Positions 1 to 12,233 of a DNA stretch of 64,000 nucleotides are shown one piece after another. The position numbers and the translations under genes are program-made. The notes beneath the pieces were generated by a model. That model had not been told where the DNA came from. It made no database searches and saw nothing but the letters and a program-made list of their open reading frames with translations. The stretch is taken from positions 62,001-126,000 of the forward strand of contig VTPC01090564.1 of NCBI GenBank assembly GCA_011009095.1, read 5' to 3'. The first letter of the stretch is position 1, and each line of letters starts with the position of its first letter. The DNA is from Ignelater luminosus. Taxonomy: Eukaryota; Arthropoda; Insecta; Coleoptera; Elateridae.

Positions 1-1330
1 ATGTGTTGAAGATTAAAACTTTACTGAAACTAGTGAAATGTTATATTGAATTTCTCGTTGTTGCGTTATTTAGTAATAAATCAATGCAGAACTTGACAAA
101 ATCTAATTAAATCAAAGTCCGTCTAGAATTTGTTTCTATCAGGCTGTTTTAGTCCCCTGGGTTAATTGAAATATACTTTAATTCGAGACCAGTATACAAA
201 CTAAAACCTTTTTAGTATGACTACTTGTGTTACCGTTTTCCTTATCCTTCTGGATTATCGGATTTATCTCGTTATAAAGGCTGTAGGTTAGCCCTAAAAA
301 ACGGTTTGCATCCTGATAATTAACCCTTTTAATAGGATTTATTAATTTATTTACATCCCCAAATTGCTGTAATGCTGTCCCTCAGTTCGAAAGTTCAAAC
401 CGGCACTTGTTTATTGAATTAAGTCTTTATTCTATTCTCGTTATAAAAAGAAGTATTTAGGTTGTTTTATTCAAAATGCGATACTAAGCTTTTATATTTT
501 TTTCAAAGCATAAATACGTTTGTAATATACCTTAGATTGAATTTGATAATTTTAAATGTCAGCAACGATATCACTGAAAAACCAAGAGGAATAAAGATAA
601 GACTTATAATATTATCTTTTCTGAAGTTCCAGCATTTTTTTTTAAATTCATAACACTGCTGGTAAAATTGCACGAAATGCTATTATATAAAAAAGAAGTT
701 AAACCACGAGACGAGTGGTGCAAAACGTAGTATGCAATTATTATTAACTTTAAAGCACAAATAACACGTCAACAGATCAAGAGTTGATGTTGCAGGGATG
801 TTAAACTATATATCCACCTTCGTGTTAATAACCACGCTGTGCACTTCAACAGTCAAATAATTGGTTTACTTAAACAAAAACACGTTCTATGATCGGCCGC
901 GAATAAAATAGCCGATGGCGCAGAGCAGTCAAGAATAGAATCCCTCAATATTGTTCGTTAACAAAATGTCATTATACAGCTTTACTGCTTGTAATTATTC
1001 ATTTCGAATATCGAATTTTAAAAAGTTGCACTCAAAACTGTATAGCGCGACCTAATTTTCAGTTGCCACCTGCGTTTAATGCACTTCGTTAGCAAAACGA
1101 CGTGTTCTTAGTCTTTCATTAATTATTTAAAATTGAATCTCTAGAAAACTGCCGCGTCATGGCACATTAAAAACAAGTATATTTCTAATTTGTTAAAAAC
1201 GAGAGTAGCGAAAATTTTGTATTAAACGTAATTTCGATGTTTACAAATAAAATTAATAATTACACGAGATGTAAGGTGGATAAAATTATAAACAAAGACG
1301 TTTATAACGATTTTTGTTTACTTACTTGAG
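1..1330. other. non-coding AT-rich DNA
   Basis: No gene, RNA gene or transposon end was recognised here. Open frames are short and have AT-driven composition, with no motif of a known family. It could be intronic or intergenic host DNA. Confidence 0.5.
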
Positions 1331-1524
1331 TAGTTTAAGTTTAAACTGGACGAAAACACAAGTTCTATCTAACACTGCATTGTCAATACTATTTTATTTT
1401 CTGAAGAAAAAGTTTCTTATTTACACCTAGGTTTAAGTTTAAACTGGACGAAAACACAAGTCTATCTAACACTGCACTGTCAATACTATTTTATTGTCTG
1501 AACAAAAAGTTTCTTATTTACACA
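1331..1524 (+). repeat. 97-bp tandem duplication (two copies)
   Basis: Two adjacent copies of about 97 bp start at 1331 and 1428. Both contain TTTAAGTTTAAACTGGACG, then ACACAAG, a CTATCTAACACTGCA block, TGTCAATACTATTTTATT and AAAAAGTTTCTTATTTACAC. They differ by a handful of substitutions and one-base indels, so this is a local duplication that has aged moderately. It has no coding potential. Confidence 0.85.
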
Positions 1525-2496
1525 TAGGTAGATAGGATAAAAGCACCAATACTCTGCCACATAAACAATATTTGAAGTTCAAACTTGTTTAAATTTAAAA
1601 CGAAATAATATTTATCAATGAAACTTTCTGTGTAGTTATGCTTATTTAAATGGTATACATACTCAATCGTCAAAAGTCATAAAACGTTTAGTTTTATATT
1701 AGAAAAAAAAAATAATTCATCAAAACCGGCAGTTTGTCCCCATAAGCCGCCGCTCTTTACTAGAAATCCGCCGCCGGGATCCTAATAGCAGTCCTTTAAA
1801 GAAACAAAGCTATAAACGTGAGGAATGATTATATACGAGTTCTTGGAAGCTTTATTCGGATCACATTATGGCAAATTAAATCTTTTTGGCGATATCTTCA
1901 TTACTTGGCATAAGCATAAAATAATTTAACAATTTTATGCCTCTCTTACATTTGCTCCTAAACGATTTATTGAAACGAAAAGAATTTATTAAAAAAAAGC
2001 AAATACAAAATGAGTAATAATTAATAAACAAATGAATTTAATTCCTACTTTCTACATGATACTCTTAACAGGTTAATTTTTCACTTAAGTTGATTGTTTG
2101 AACATGTTGACTTCCTAAAATTAGATTTTTTTAAGAGAATAATAACCATCAAATAATTGATGGAAAGATTAATAAATGTGAGTGCTAATCAACAAAATTA
2201 AATTAAAAAGTCGAGCAACAATAATATAAAATCTCAGCATTGTGGAATACCTAGTACACGATAGTGGGAGGCGGCGAGCGGATGACTAGACGAATTTGTA
2301 AATACCGGTATTCTGCCTACTTTATTTTCGACACTTGTTTAATTAAAATTCAGGATTTTGTGTATTAAATATTAAGAAGGATCATTGCTTTAATTTACCA
2401 AACAAACATTTTTGGTGGATGGTAGATAACACAGAGCTAAAAATCTCCGTTATTTATGCTGCGATAATTTATTTATAAAACGTACGGACGTATTTA
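1525..2496. other. non-coding AT-rich DNA
   Basis: No gene seen. A short GC-richer patch lies near 1735-1785 and another near 2260-2310; neither resembles a known element. Confidence 0.45.
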
Positions 2497-2576
2497 TACA
2501 GGGTGATTCTGAAATAAAAAGTATCCTCTTAAAGGTGGATAGCGGTGTGATAGTACATACATTTGCGATAAAAAAA

Positions 2577-2976
2577 NNNNNNNNNNNNNNNNNNNNNNNN
2601 NNNNNNNNNNNNNNNNNNNNNNNNNNNNNNNNNNNNNNNNNNNNNNNNNNNNNNNNNNNNNNNNNNNNNNNNNNNNNNNNNNNNNNNNNNNNNNNNNNNN
2701 NNNNNNNNNNNNNNNNNNNNNNNNNNNNNNNNNNNNNNNNNNNNNNNNNNNNNNNNNNNNNNNNNNNNNNNNNNNNNNNNNNNNNNNNNNNNNNNNNNNN
2801 NNNNNNNNNNNNNNNNNNNNNNNNNNNNNNNNNNNNNNNNNNNNNNNNNNNNNNNNNNNNNNNNNNNNNNNNNNNNNNNNNNNNNNNNNNNNNNNNNNNN
2901 NNNNNNNNNNNNNNNNNNNNNNNNNNNNNNNNNNNNNNNNNNNNNNNNNNNNNNNNNNNNNNNNNNNNNNNNNNNN
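2577..2976. other. assembly gap (400 N)
   Basis: Exactly 400 undetermined bases. Reading frames running through it on either strand are artefacts of the Ns. The true length is unknown. The gap is flanked on the left by a transposon-like terminus and on the right by a transposase-like helix-turn-helix fragment, so it may hide the middle of a repeated element. Confidence 0.99.
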
Positions 2977-2978
2977 CA

Positions 2979-3062
2979 ATAAGTACCCGCGGTATCGCAC
3001 GCGACGTGAACGTTTCCCAAGCAACAGTTGCCCGTCTTTCAAGTAATAAGGTGATAACATGA
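2979..3062 (+). pseudogene. transposase N-terminal helix-turn-helix fragment
   Basis: The frame directly right of the gap reads STRGIARDVNVSQATVARL and then a stop. This matches the 'RxIARxxxVSxxTVxRv' helix-turn-helix found at the N-terminus of arthropod DDE transposases of the Tc/mariner/IS630 type, where it binds the element ends. The part before it is lost in the gap, and the part after it diverges and stops at 3060-3062, so only the DNA-binding scrap is visible. About 480 bp upstream, at 2497, TACAGGGTGATTCTGAAATA resembles a transposon terminus and could be the left end of the same element. The family is uncertain. Confidence 0.45.
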
Positions 3063-6000
3063 ATGTGTAAACGTCGCGATACTCTGTTTAGTCTTTACAA
3101 GAAAACGAAAGAAGATTGAATTATGAATTATGGCCCTTTTTCGTGCGCTTTTGAATGAGATTCGCATTCTGACATTAACAAAAGAAGCTATATTTTCGCG
3201 TTAAATAGGCAGCGGTCAGCGACCTTTATTTTACTATTGAAATATGTTTTTAGAAAAAGAAATTGGAAGTACCTAGTTGTTAGGGTAAAGCCAGTTCCTT
3301 TGAAAGAAGCAGGTACCAAATATTTAATCTCCAAGAAAACGTTTTGACGAGAAACCTTTTTATAATTGTCGCTTTTTTGGATTAAGAAGTAAACATGATG
3401 GGGGAAAAATAAAGTTGCTGTACTTGCTTAGTTGACAGACTTACTTACTTTACTACTTGCTCGAGATAAAAGAAGGCGATAGCTTATGTTAAAAGGAACC
3501 GCTATTTCGCCGAAAGCATGGTAAACACACCAAAACTTTCTCGCACTTTAAACGCTTATAATAGTTTTTCTGGTTTCTACAATGCCATAAATAACCTATG
3601 AACACGTTTATAACATTTACTTTTTGATCTGTAAACGGAAAAATATTAAAATTTTACTGTTAGTGACTTTTTTCTGTAAAATTCCGAAGAACCAAAAACT
3701 TCAATAAGCATTATGCTACATAAATAAAAATTGGTTGATTTTATAGAATTGAGTTAAATACAGAAGCGATAATTAGTAGTATCTTCCATAATGTTTTCTA
3801 TTCAAATGGCTAAATAATAATAAGGGATTAAAATGTTGCTTGCGAGACTGCTCGTGACATAAATTATGCTATTATCTTTTTACTGTCTTAATACATTTCA
3901 GCAACCCTGCCTGTTAAACATATCACAATTTCTTTGATCTCCTCAACTTCAGATTTAAGAAGGGAAAGTTTAAAATGTCCAGGGTGTAGCTTATGATGGC
4001 ATTTATCGTTCATTGTGCTACTACATCTGCGCTAGTTCAAAGAAAATATGCATGTCTGGCAAATTTTCATTCTTACACTACAATGGTTTTACAACAACCG
4101 TAAATCTCCTTAACTTTCACTTTTTACTCCGAAGGCGAGAATACAAAGAACACTTTCTTTTTTCTAACCAGAGGCGGCTTCAGTATTTAATATTTCGGAA
4201 AATTGTGAAAATTTTCAACTTTCACGGAGCCACTTTGTTTCTTCATTTTTTGTCTTCTTTTAGCCTCTATTGATGATCTTGATGAGGGGATGACATCATG
4301 ATTTCTAATTTCTATTAATTCTAATTCTATTCTAAGTTAATGAAGATACCATTTTAAATTTCCAAGAACCTTCAATGCTAGAGCCAGATTGCCATCTCGT
4401 CTGGCACAGCGTCTGAGAACGTCCGAAGATTCATCACAGTGACTTGGTTGCACGACACGACGGTACCATGAAGAGAGATGTCATTTACTGCTATTGAGTC
4501 CAGCTGGCGTACTCCCCTGGAGGTGCTCTGATCACTGTTGCAGCCGCCAAAACCACCATCATGCCCGACACTATGCTGCATCTACCATAGACTCCATCTG
4601 GGCTCCGACGTCCAGGTTGCCACGATCGAACGATCTGTCATATTGCAACCGACGGCTGATTTAATGTCGTCTGCTTGATACAAGTCCTCCATCACCTTCA
4701 AGTTCTTACTACTTGATGACTGAAGAAATTAACAGTTTCTTTGCTATTGTTAAACCTGTATGTAGTTTTTCGATATAGTCATCAAATTTCTCTGTCTATC
4801 GTATAGAGCTTTTCTTTTCTAGTTGTCAAGTTTTTCGTCTAGAAACAAATCTTTTAAATTGAGAAGCACGACTTGAAGCAAGTGGTAAGTATCTCTTTTA
4901 TTGTAAAAAACTTCTTCACTTTAAGTAGCGCAATTTTTTACTACTACTTTACTATATTAAAATATTATTTGATTTCGCAGTTTTACCAACTGTTTTTTAA
5001 TCGCTCTGGTGTCAGATATTTGTAAGTATCCATTTTAGTTATCGACTCAATTCTATTACGCATTTATAGGTTGTATTTGCTTTCGATTTCTGTCCTTTTT
5101 TGATGTTTAAACCTGTGGCATTTGTGTAGCCCAAATTGTATTTGTATTTCGGTTGTGAGCAATCGATTGGTTTAGCTGTTTCTGTATTGAGTATATTTTC
5201 AAACCATTCAGGTATAGTGAGTGCAAGATCTTATGATTTTGCAAGAAACTTCTTCAGTAAAACACCGTAGATGAGTTGAGCGCATTAAACCCAACCAGAG
5301 TATGTTGAAGAAGTCACCTTTGAAAATTTAGAGAATAATTTTTATTGGGTTAGTTTTTAAAGATTCTTAGTTGAATTTTCTAGAAATTTCTGTTAATTTG
5401 GTTGACTTTGAGGATGAGTGTTGAGTCAAGTTAAAAGGTTTCTATAGTCTGCTAAGCACATGTAGATGTTACTAAATCTATTTCTTCAGCATTTTGGTTC
5501 TTCTTCCAGAACGTGGACCTAATAATGCTCACTGTTATAATTTTGTAGAGTGTATAGAAGCAACTGATTGATCTATATTTTGATGGACCTTGTGTAAAAA
5601 GGTTTTTAAGAATTAAATAGGTAATGCAATCACTTCCAGCAGCTCTCTAATTTTCTTAAACTGTCATTTGCAGTAGTAGTTCCAGAAGTGCTGTGACGTT
5701 TTTTAGGTAATGATCTTATATTTTTATTTTGTGGTGCTCTTATTATGTTTTGTATTATATATTTGCAGGTTTGGCGCGTCTTAATGTACAATTTAAAATC
5801 TGCTCTATAGTGCAACGTCTTAATTTTTATTTTTTGTGCAAAATTATTAGATATCCATATTCTCCAACTTGAACGCCTTAAAAAAGGAAATAGCAATAAA
5901 ACTCTATAAAAATCCATTAACAGACAATATACTCTGCCATCAAAAAAATTAGATAAAGACGGCTATTTTAAAACAGTCGAAAACTCGAAAATCGGAAAAA

Positions 6001-6991
6001 TTACTGATAGTTCTCGAAGAACCATACAATTTCTGATAAAGAACTTTCTGTCTGTCTTGAATATTATGGACATTATTTTAAATATGTAGATAACTGCCTT
6101 GCCCTGTATAAGAATAAAGTTGTGCAAGCGTATTTATGATTTTTAAAATTACTAAAGAATATAAAAGTGTGAGATAAAAGTAAGTAAAAAGTCCTACCGG
6201 AGCCTATACTGTTTAGTGAGTCACTTCAGTTATTCTTTTTCATTTCTCATTCCGTCAATTACTTGTGTACGGAAAAGACAATTTGATATAAATTACATTA
6301 AAATAGATTAGTTCAAATTCTACTTAACCTACAACACTGTAAACAAAAAACAAAAAAAATTTATCAATTGACGATAAGATTTAATATTCGCGTGTGGAAA
6401 ATTTATATGGAATTTTGCCAAGGTGGAAAGAAGTTCTGTTTAGGAAACATTTTATAACCTAGAAAACACATTTCTCATAATGTAGGAATAAAAACGTCTT
6501 GGGCAAGCAAATTTTAGTTTAATTTTTAGGATTGATAAATGATTTTAACCTAAAAGCTAGTATTATTGACCTGCATATTAAACGACGAAAATTTGTTTTG
6601 GAAACACAAAATCTAAAATATTTTAGTAACGATTTTAACAATAAATTATTATTTTATTTTATCAAAGTTGATTTACGTTTTTAATTAGTGATACAATTTA
6701 TTCACTGTGTATTGATGTCAAATCTGGGCAAACACTATGAAAAGTAATAGACTGCAATCATCATTTTGTTTATTGCAAAAAGGTGTTTGACTACTGAGTA
6801 ATTAATTATTAATTAACTACTTATTTGAAAAATTAGTTCAATTACCAACCATGAAGCTGCACCTTTTTAAGAACACGGAAGTAAAAAGGAAACAGAATTT
6901 TTAATTTATGCTAGAAATGTTAAAAATATAAAGTGAATTATTATACCGTGTGTCGAGGAATACATGAATCTAAGTTTCACAGATCAGATGA
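3063..6991. other. non-coding DNA, unrecognised GC-richer block inside
   Basis: No gene was recognised. The segment at about 4380-4700 is clearly richer in G+C than its surroundings and carries a 67-codon open frame on the minus strand (4378-4581). It has no motif I know and could be a decayed transposon piece. The rest is AT-rich. The tail (about 6300-6990) contains many poly-A/T runs and nothing identifiable. Confidence 0.45.
4289..4310 (-). repeat. stray copy of the 22.7-kb tandem-repeat core
   Basis: GATGACATCATGATTTCTAA here is the reverse complement of the core of the tandem repeat at 22734-22909 (TTAGAAATCATGATGTCATC). The match covers about 22 bp, including the palindrome-like ATGATGTCAT. 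It suggests a dispersed repeat family rather than a purely local array. Confidence 0.5.
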
Positions 6992-7166
6992 TACGAGGGT
7001 GGTCTGAAAAGTTTCCGACCTCAACGTGAAGATGGCAGCACTCGTAAATAAAAGCTACTGAATTCCGTTGTTTATCTGTTAACAGTTACTCACCAAAGTT
7101 TCAGCCATTTTGGACGCGTAGTTTTTATGTAACAGTCGTTTGAGTGAGTTGATGTGAGTTTTTTTT

Positions 7167-8183
7167 GTGAAAATGGACAAAATCGAGTATCGAGCTGTCA
7201 TTAAATATTTGTTTTTGAAAGGCAATACGCCTTCGCAAATAAAAGATGAGTTGGATTTTGAGTATGGGGACTCTGCACCATCATTTACCACAGTGAAATT
7301 TTGGGCTGCTGAATTTAAACGCGGCCGTAAGAGCTTGGGAGACGATGAACGTTCGGGACGTTCAAAAACTGCAACTACCGACGAAAACATCGCCAAAGTT
7401 CACCAAATGGTGCTAGACGACCGCCGAATTAAAGTGAGAGAGATAGCAGAGGTTATGAACATGTGTTTGTCACATATTAAATCAACATTCAGGCGTGAGA
7501 AAGCTGTCCGCGCGTTGGGTGTCGCATTTGCTCACGTTAGACCAAAAACGTGTTCGAATGAATATTTTTAACGCTCTTTTGGCGCAGTTTAGGCGAAATA
7601 AATCCAAATTTTGGCGCCGATTAATTACTGTAGATGAAACTTGGATACACCATTATACGTCCGAAACAAAAATACAGTCCAAACAGTGGACTGCAAAGGG
7701 GGAACCGGCTCCAAAAAAAGCAAAAACTGTTTTTTCGGCTGGGAAAGTGATGGCGACTGTTTTTTGGGATAGTCATGGAGTTATTTTAATCGATTATCTT
7801 CAAAAAGGAAAAACCATTACAGGAGCATACTATGCATCATTACTTGACAAGCTGAAGGCAGAACTTGCGAAAAACGGCCACATTTGCAGAAAAAGAAAAT
7901 CCTGTTTCACCAAGACAATTATGTTTCAAACAGTTTTCTATCAAGTTAGACCACATTCAACTTGTAAGAATCTAACTGGTCTAAAACCAATACTGAAGTT
8001 AAGACAAAGAAGATTTCTTGCCAACGAAACAGTACAAACTGAAATAAACCTTAATTTTGAGATATCCAGTCATACAATTATTTTGCAGAGAAAAATGCCG
8101 AGTACTATTTGGACGGGTTACAGAGATGGGAGCATCGCTGGGAGAAGTGTGTAAAGTTACAAGGAGACTATGTTGAAAAATAA
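7167..8183 (+). pseudogene. mariner transposase, broken
   Basis: The DD34D transposase of element 1, which would cut and paste the element at TA sites. The N-terminal helix-turn-helix region starts at the ATG at 7173 (MDKIEYRAVIKYLFLKGNTP). A linker follows with DDERSGRSKTATTDENI. A frameshift near 7493 moves the reading to a second frame (VRKLSARWV). The first catalytic Asp is in VDETWIHHY (about 7640). Another frameshift lies near 7880. The second Asp is in ILFHQDN (about 7900-7919). There the frame runs into a 161-bp foreign segment. Transposase resumes at about 8078 with YFAEKNAEYYLDG and ends with LQGDYVEK and TAA at 8181-8183. The third catalytic Asp region (PPYSPDLxPxD) is missing. Confidence 0.92.
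7917..8077 (+). repeat. 161-bp filler segment inside mariner 1
   Basis: This segment sits between the HQDN motif and the C-terminal part of the mariner transposase and is not mariner sequence. It is the inverse of 8579-8739 with a single base difference (A against G in CAACTTGTAAGAATC). It begins AATTATGTTTCAAAC and ends CAGTCATACAA. It replaces the deleted part of the transposase gene. Confidence 0.9.
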
Positions 8184-8578
8184 AAAAAAATTTGTAGAAA
8201 AAATGTCTTGTATCTTTGTTAGGTCGGAAACTTTCCAGACCACCCTTGTACATGCGATACACTAGAATCTGAAACCTTTTTTTAGTTTTCCTTGGGTATT
8301 TTACTAAATTCAAAAGAAGCCATTTCTTCTTTTTTGAGACATTTCTGATATGTAGCTTCTTTAGATGGGAAATTTCTGGAGGAACTTGAAGTCATTTAGT
8401 TGATTTGTTTCGATATCAATAGTCATCTGGTATTTGTCAATATTTGCAAATGCTTGTTTAAAAGTGTCACTTATACTAAAGATCGGATTTTGTCTGTTGA
8501 CCTTTTTATTTCAGATATTTGATTTATGAGATAATTGGCAAACTTTTTCTCGCTTTGGAAAGAATGTATTGCAACAAC

Positions 8579-8739
8579 TTGTATGACTGGATATCTCAAA
8601 ATTAAGGTTTATTTCAGTTTGTACTGTTTCGTTGGCAAGAAATCTTCTTTGTCTTAACTTCAGTATTGGTTTTAGACCAGTTAGATTCCTACAAGTTGAA
8701 TGTGGTCTAACTTGATAGAAAACTGTTTGAAACATAATT
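8579..8739 (-). repeat. second, inverted copy of the 161-bp segment
   Basis: The reverse complement of 7917-8077 with one mismatch. It lies about 330 bp past the right end of mariner 1, in ordinary flanking DNA. It is probably the donor template from which the copy in the mariner was made. No terminal repeats or clear target duplication are visible at its ends. Confidence 0.9.
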
Positions 8740-8789
8740 AGAATGCCATGAATGAGTTACTTACCATAACATTAATAGCCGCGAGAGAA

Positions 8790-9000
8790 AAGAATGTCAA
8801 TGCCCGACAAGCCCAAAAAAACCTGGCAAGATTCTTGATTGGTCTGAAAAGTCTGACTGGCTCTATGTAGTAGCATCTTACGAAACGAATTACTGATTTT
8901 ATTATTATTAATAACTCGAAAAATACAATTGGTTTGAAAAGCCCAAATGGCCCGACTCGTCTGACAGTCCTGAAGAGCCCGATCGACCCGTTACAGGTGT
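8790..9000. repeat. degenerate short repeats rich in GCCCGA / CTGAAAAG
   Basis: Related short phrases recur with variation: TTGGTCTGAAAAGTCTGACTGGCTC, then TTGGTTTGAAAAGCCCAAATGGCCCGA, then GTCCTGAAGAGCCCGA. The minus-strand frame shows the same pattern as IGLFRTV, FGLFKPI, VRLFRPI. It reads as a decayed tandem repeat with GC-rich units in an AT-rich background. It is not a recognised gene. Confidence 0.4.
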
Positions 9001-12000
9001 AAGCTGAGACGCGAAGGCCCAACTAACAATAATCCATCTGGATAGAGCTTTATCAAAAAACCAGGACCTAAGTGCACTTGTTCTCTCTTTTAATCACAAT
9101 TGTCCGTCCCTAATGATTGTACCAATTACGCAAACCACACGGTAGATTTTATTTCAATTCCACAACTTTGTAATTAAATTTCTGTCTGTACTATTTTTGA
9201 CTGCAAAGAAACACCCTGGATAGGAAAACGGCAATTTAACTATGCAATAATATTTGCCCTAAGATTTCTCCTTAATAAGGTGTTTCTGTAAAATTAATAT
9301 TAAACGAGATATCCCCTTGTGTCTATTTATTCAAGATACGCACACTGTATAGTATATGCTAAATGGCACATCAAAGATTGATTAATTGATTAATAATTTC
9401 TGATGAATGAAAAAGAAATCAATTTGTATTGATTTTCATTTTAATTAGATGATCCTAAAAAAAACTTTAAATCCTAAATTACATTTTTTATTTGTTTTTA
9501 AAATAAGAAAGTTATTTTATGTTTTAGAAGAAGACTTCAAAAACATTTACAGGTTTCTAGATTTCATTCGTCTGTAAACTCCCCTAGAACTTTTCACTTT
9601 AAAAATATATACATGCATCTTTAATATCCGGTCTAGTCCTTGATCCTAACACTGCTTGACAGAATAATCAAGACAGATGTACAAAACGTTTTATACTGAT
9701 GCGTTAACCCATTTTATTTTATTATTTATAGAAATTCTTCTACCTAATAACTGTAAAAACTAATAAATTTCTAACGTCCTTTAAAAAAAATATCAAGGGA
9801 ATGAAAAAATGAAGAGTGCTCTAGGGACTCCTCTTAGAAAGTACTTTACGCGTGAAAATTGATCTCAGTACCTTAATATGAGGACTAGGAGAGATCAGAA
9901 GTTCTCGAGTGCAGGAACCCCTTATTCTCGAATTCATACATACGTTCATAAGCGCTTGCGTTCGGAAGCGTATAAAATCTAAACGTATAGGTTCAGAAAA
10001 CCCTATTCTCGAACTCACATGAAATGTGCTTTAGGAACGAGCGACAAGAGAACGACGAATGAAAGCGTAACTTTCATATATTTACATTAATTTTCGCTCT
10101 GGTATAGATATCAGAAAAAGGTATTTGTCGCTAGGCAAAAATATAACCGCACGGGGCTACTAATGTGGTGGATTTCGCATCTCTGACAGACGTTTTGGAA
10201 TTCCGTGAGAAAAAAATTCCAATATGCCTGTTGGTGGACTTTTAGCTTTCATACAAGCGGATGGTGACAAAAAGTATTCCTGTTTATTATAGCAAAAAAG
10301 CTATAACGGAATGAAATAAATTTCACGCGGAAAATTATGTTTCGGAATTGCCTTGTAATAAACTAATTATTAGAGATGTTTGTAATATTTTAAAAGTTAC
10401 TATAGAAATAATCTGCTTCGTTTTATTTTAAGATTTAATATTTTATCAATTTAACAAACAATACATAATACGTGCGTAACGCATTATAAAAATTCCTAAA
10501 TAGAAGAATGAAAACATGAAAGAATTCCGTAGAAAAACTTTTAATTGGCCCTTAAAAACAAGCAATTAATTTCTGAAAACACACAGAAAACAGTTGACTG
10601 GCAATTGAAACACAAATTTAAAATTGCAAGCCTTTAGAAAGCTGAAATTCAAAATTAATGTTGATCTATTGCAACCTCTATGCATGTTTACTTTTTTCAA
10701 ATATTTTTTTTGATTAAGAACTATCTTGAGTTTATGTGATCCGCCATGTTGAAAGTTGAACAGTATCAAAAACGGTTACAATTCTTGCGGTTGTTAAAGC
10801 GCCTTATTGCGACACGACATTTAACTAACAGCTTGTGGGACTAAGGTGTCTAGTCTTAAAATTCTCCTTTAGTGGATTGTGGTGACAAGCATATTGAAGT
10901 AAGTTTTAAAAGATGAAAGGGCAAAGTTTAATTTAATTTTCTCACAAGCAAGTTACGCAGATGCAAGAGTCACCGAGAATGTTATCCATTAATCATCAAA
11001 AATCAATAACATAGTTTATGCAAGTATGTATTAATTAGTCATTTTTAGCGTAATAAAAAGTTGAACTCGACTGTTAGAAGAGCTAAAACGAAAGAATACA
11101 ACACTTGTCTTAAAAAGCTAGCCGAAACACTGGAAACTGGCTAGTTAAATGTCCTAATTTAGAAAGTTCCAGATTCTAAAATAAAAATTAAAACTACTAG
11201 AGTCGGAATTGCAGAAGTTTGTTTAGCGCTAATGGGCGCTATTAGACTAACGGTCTACCTCTTCACAACATACTTGTGGTCTCTTCTGATTTTGCATCTT
11301 TGACTAATTGCATGCATACTGCAATACAGACGTGTTTTGTTGAAATGATGCTCTAATGTTTGCATGTCAGAATATTTAATGCATGAAATTCAGTTTTATT
11401 ATTCCCGGTATGAATAAATAGTCTTTTGATGAAACGACTAAAATTTTTATTGAGACACATTTTCGTCCTCAGAACTACTAAGTAATAACCTGTTAAAAAA
11501 TTTTAATTACAAAAATGATAATTACTCCTTATATAGGATTTCCTCAATCTGATAAATATAGAATACTTCAGACTTAAATATCCGTTTGGAAATCGCAAAG
11601 ATTGCTTTTCATCTGACAAATATAAAAATTCTTGTAAACGTTTGGCTGTCTTATAAGCCATCACTGTACCTTACCATAATCATTTCAATGTTGCTTCTCA
11701 ATTTTTAAGCCATTCGACATCCTTGCATCTCTTTAGTCAAGTGAAGACGCCCGCGCTAGTAAGTTGTACGTATTTGCTCCCTTCTTAATGGTTTTGTGAC
11801 GCTAAAGGGATGTCTAAAATCGGTGCTTTTTGACGTCTAGGCGACCGCAGTAAAAAACGGCACTTCAAGAGTTTTCTCGAAAGTGGCGATGTTACTAAAG
11901 TTTCAACTGTGACAATGCATTGGTTATAATGTCCACAAGACTCGAACTGTTCGGAAGAGACTCAGGTACCTGACGGTTCTCGTCGACAGATCTTTGGTTG

Positions 12001-12233
12001 CCTTTGGGGCCGGATCAATCTTTTGCGAGTCTAGTTTCTGCTTCTGTAGTTTGTCAAGAAGGAGGCGTGATAGCCTCAAAAGCTTGGTTCGGGTCGGGTT
12101 GGTAGATACTGTTGCTTGGTTTTCATCTCTAAAAATCAATTTCCGGTTCGCGTAGATCTTAGTAGTTTCCAGAAAGTACATCATATGCCAATGCAGCTGT
12201 GTGTGGTAGAATTCATATCAATTAACAGCAATA
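9001..12233. other. non-coding DNA
   Basis: No gene recognised. At 9916 and about 9998 a phrase of about 24 bp (CCCTTATTCTCGAATTCATA and a variant) occurs twice in direct orientation, about 82 bp apart. GC-richer DNA at 11740-12130 carries an 86-codon lysine/arginine-rich minus-strand frame (11924-12184) with no family resemblance. Confidence 0.4.

Larger units (their letters stand above)
6994..8248 (+). mobile_element. mariner element 1, internally deleted, TA-flanked
   Basis: The left terminus CGAGGGTGGTCTGAAAAGTT begins after TA at 6992-6993. The right terminus ends at 8248 before TA at 8249-8250. The ends are inverted repeats of about 28 bp with about two mismatches. TA target duplication and roughly 1.3 kb length are standard for mariners. 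The transposase inside is broken, with its region between the second catalytic Asp and the C-terminus replaced by unrelated 161-bp DNA, so the element cannot move on its own. It might still be mobilised in trans if a matching transposase exists. Confidence 0.95.

Noticed and set aside
2494..3062. Open frames of 160-190 codons on both strands across 2494-3062
   Set aside because: Almost entirely Ns from the assembly gap; only the right-hand helix-turn-helix fragment has real residues of interest.
4378..4581. 67-codon minus-strand frame in a GC-richer block
   Set aside because: Even amino acid make-up but no recognisable domain, no splice or promoter support; left as unrecognised DNA.
11924..12184. 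86-codon basic minus-strand frame next to mariner 2
   Set aside because: No family resemblance; it overlaps the region leading into the mariner and has no supporting signals.
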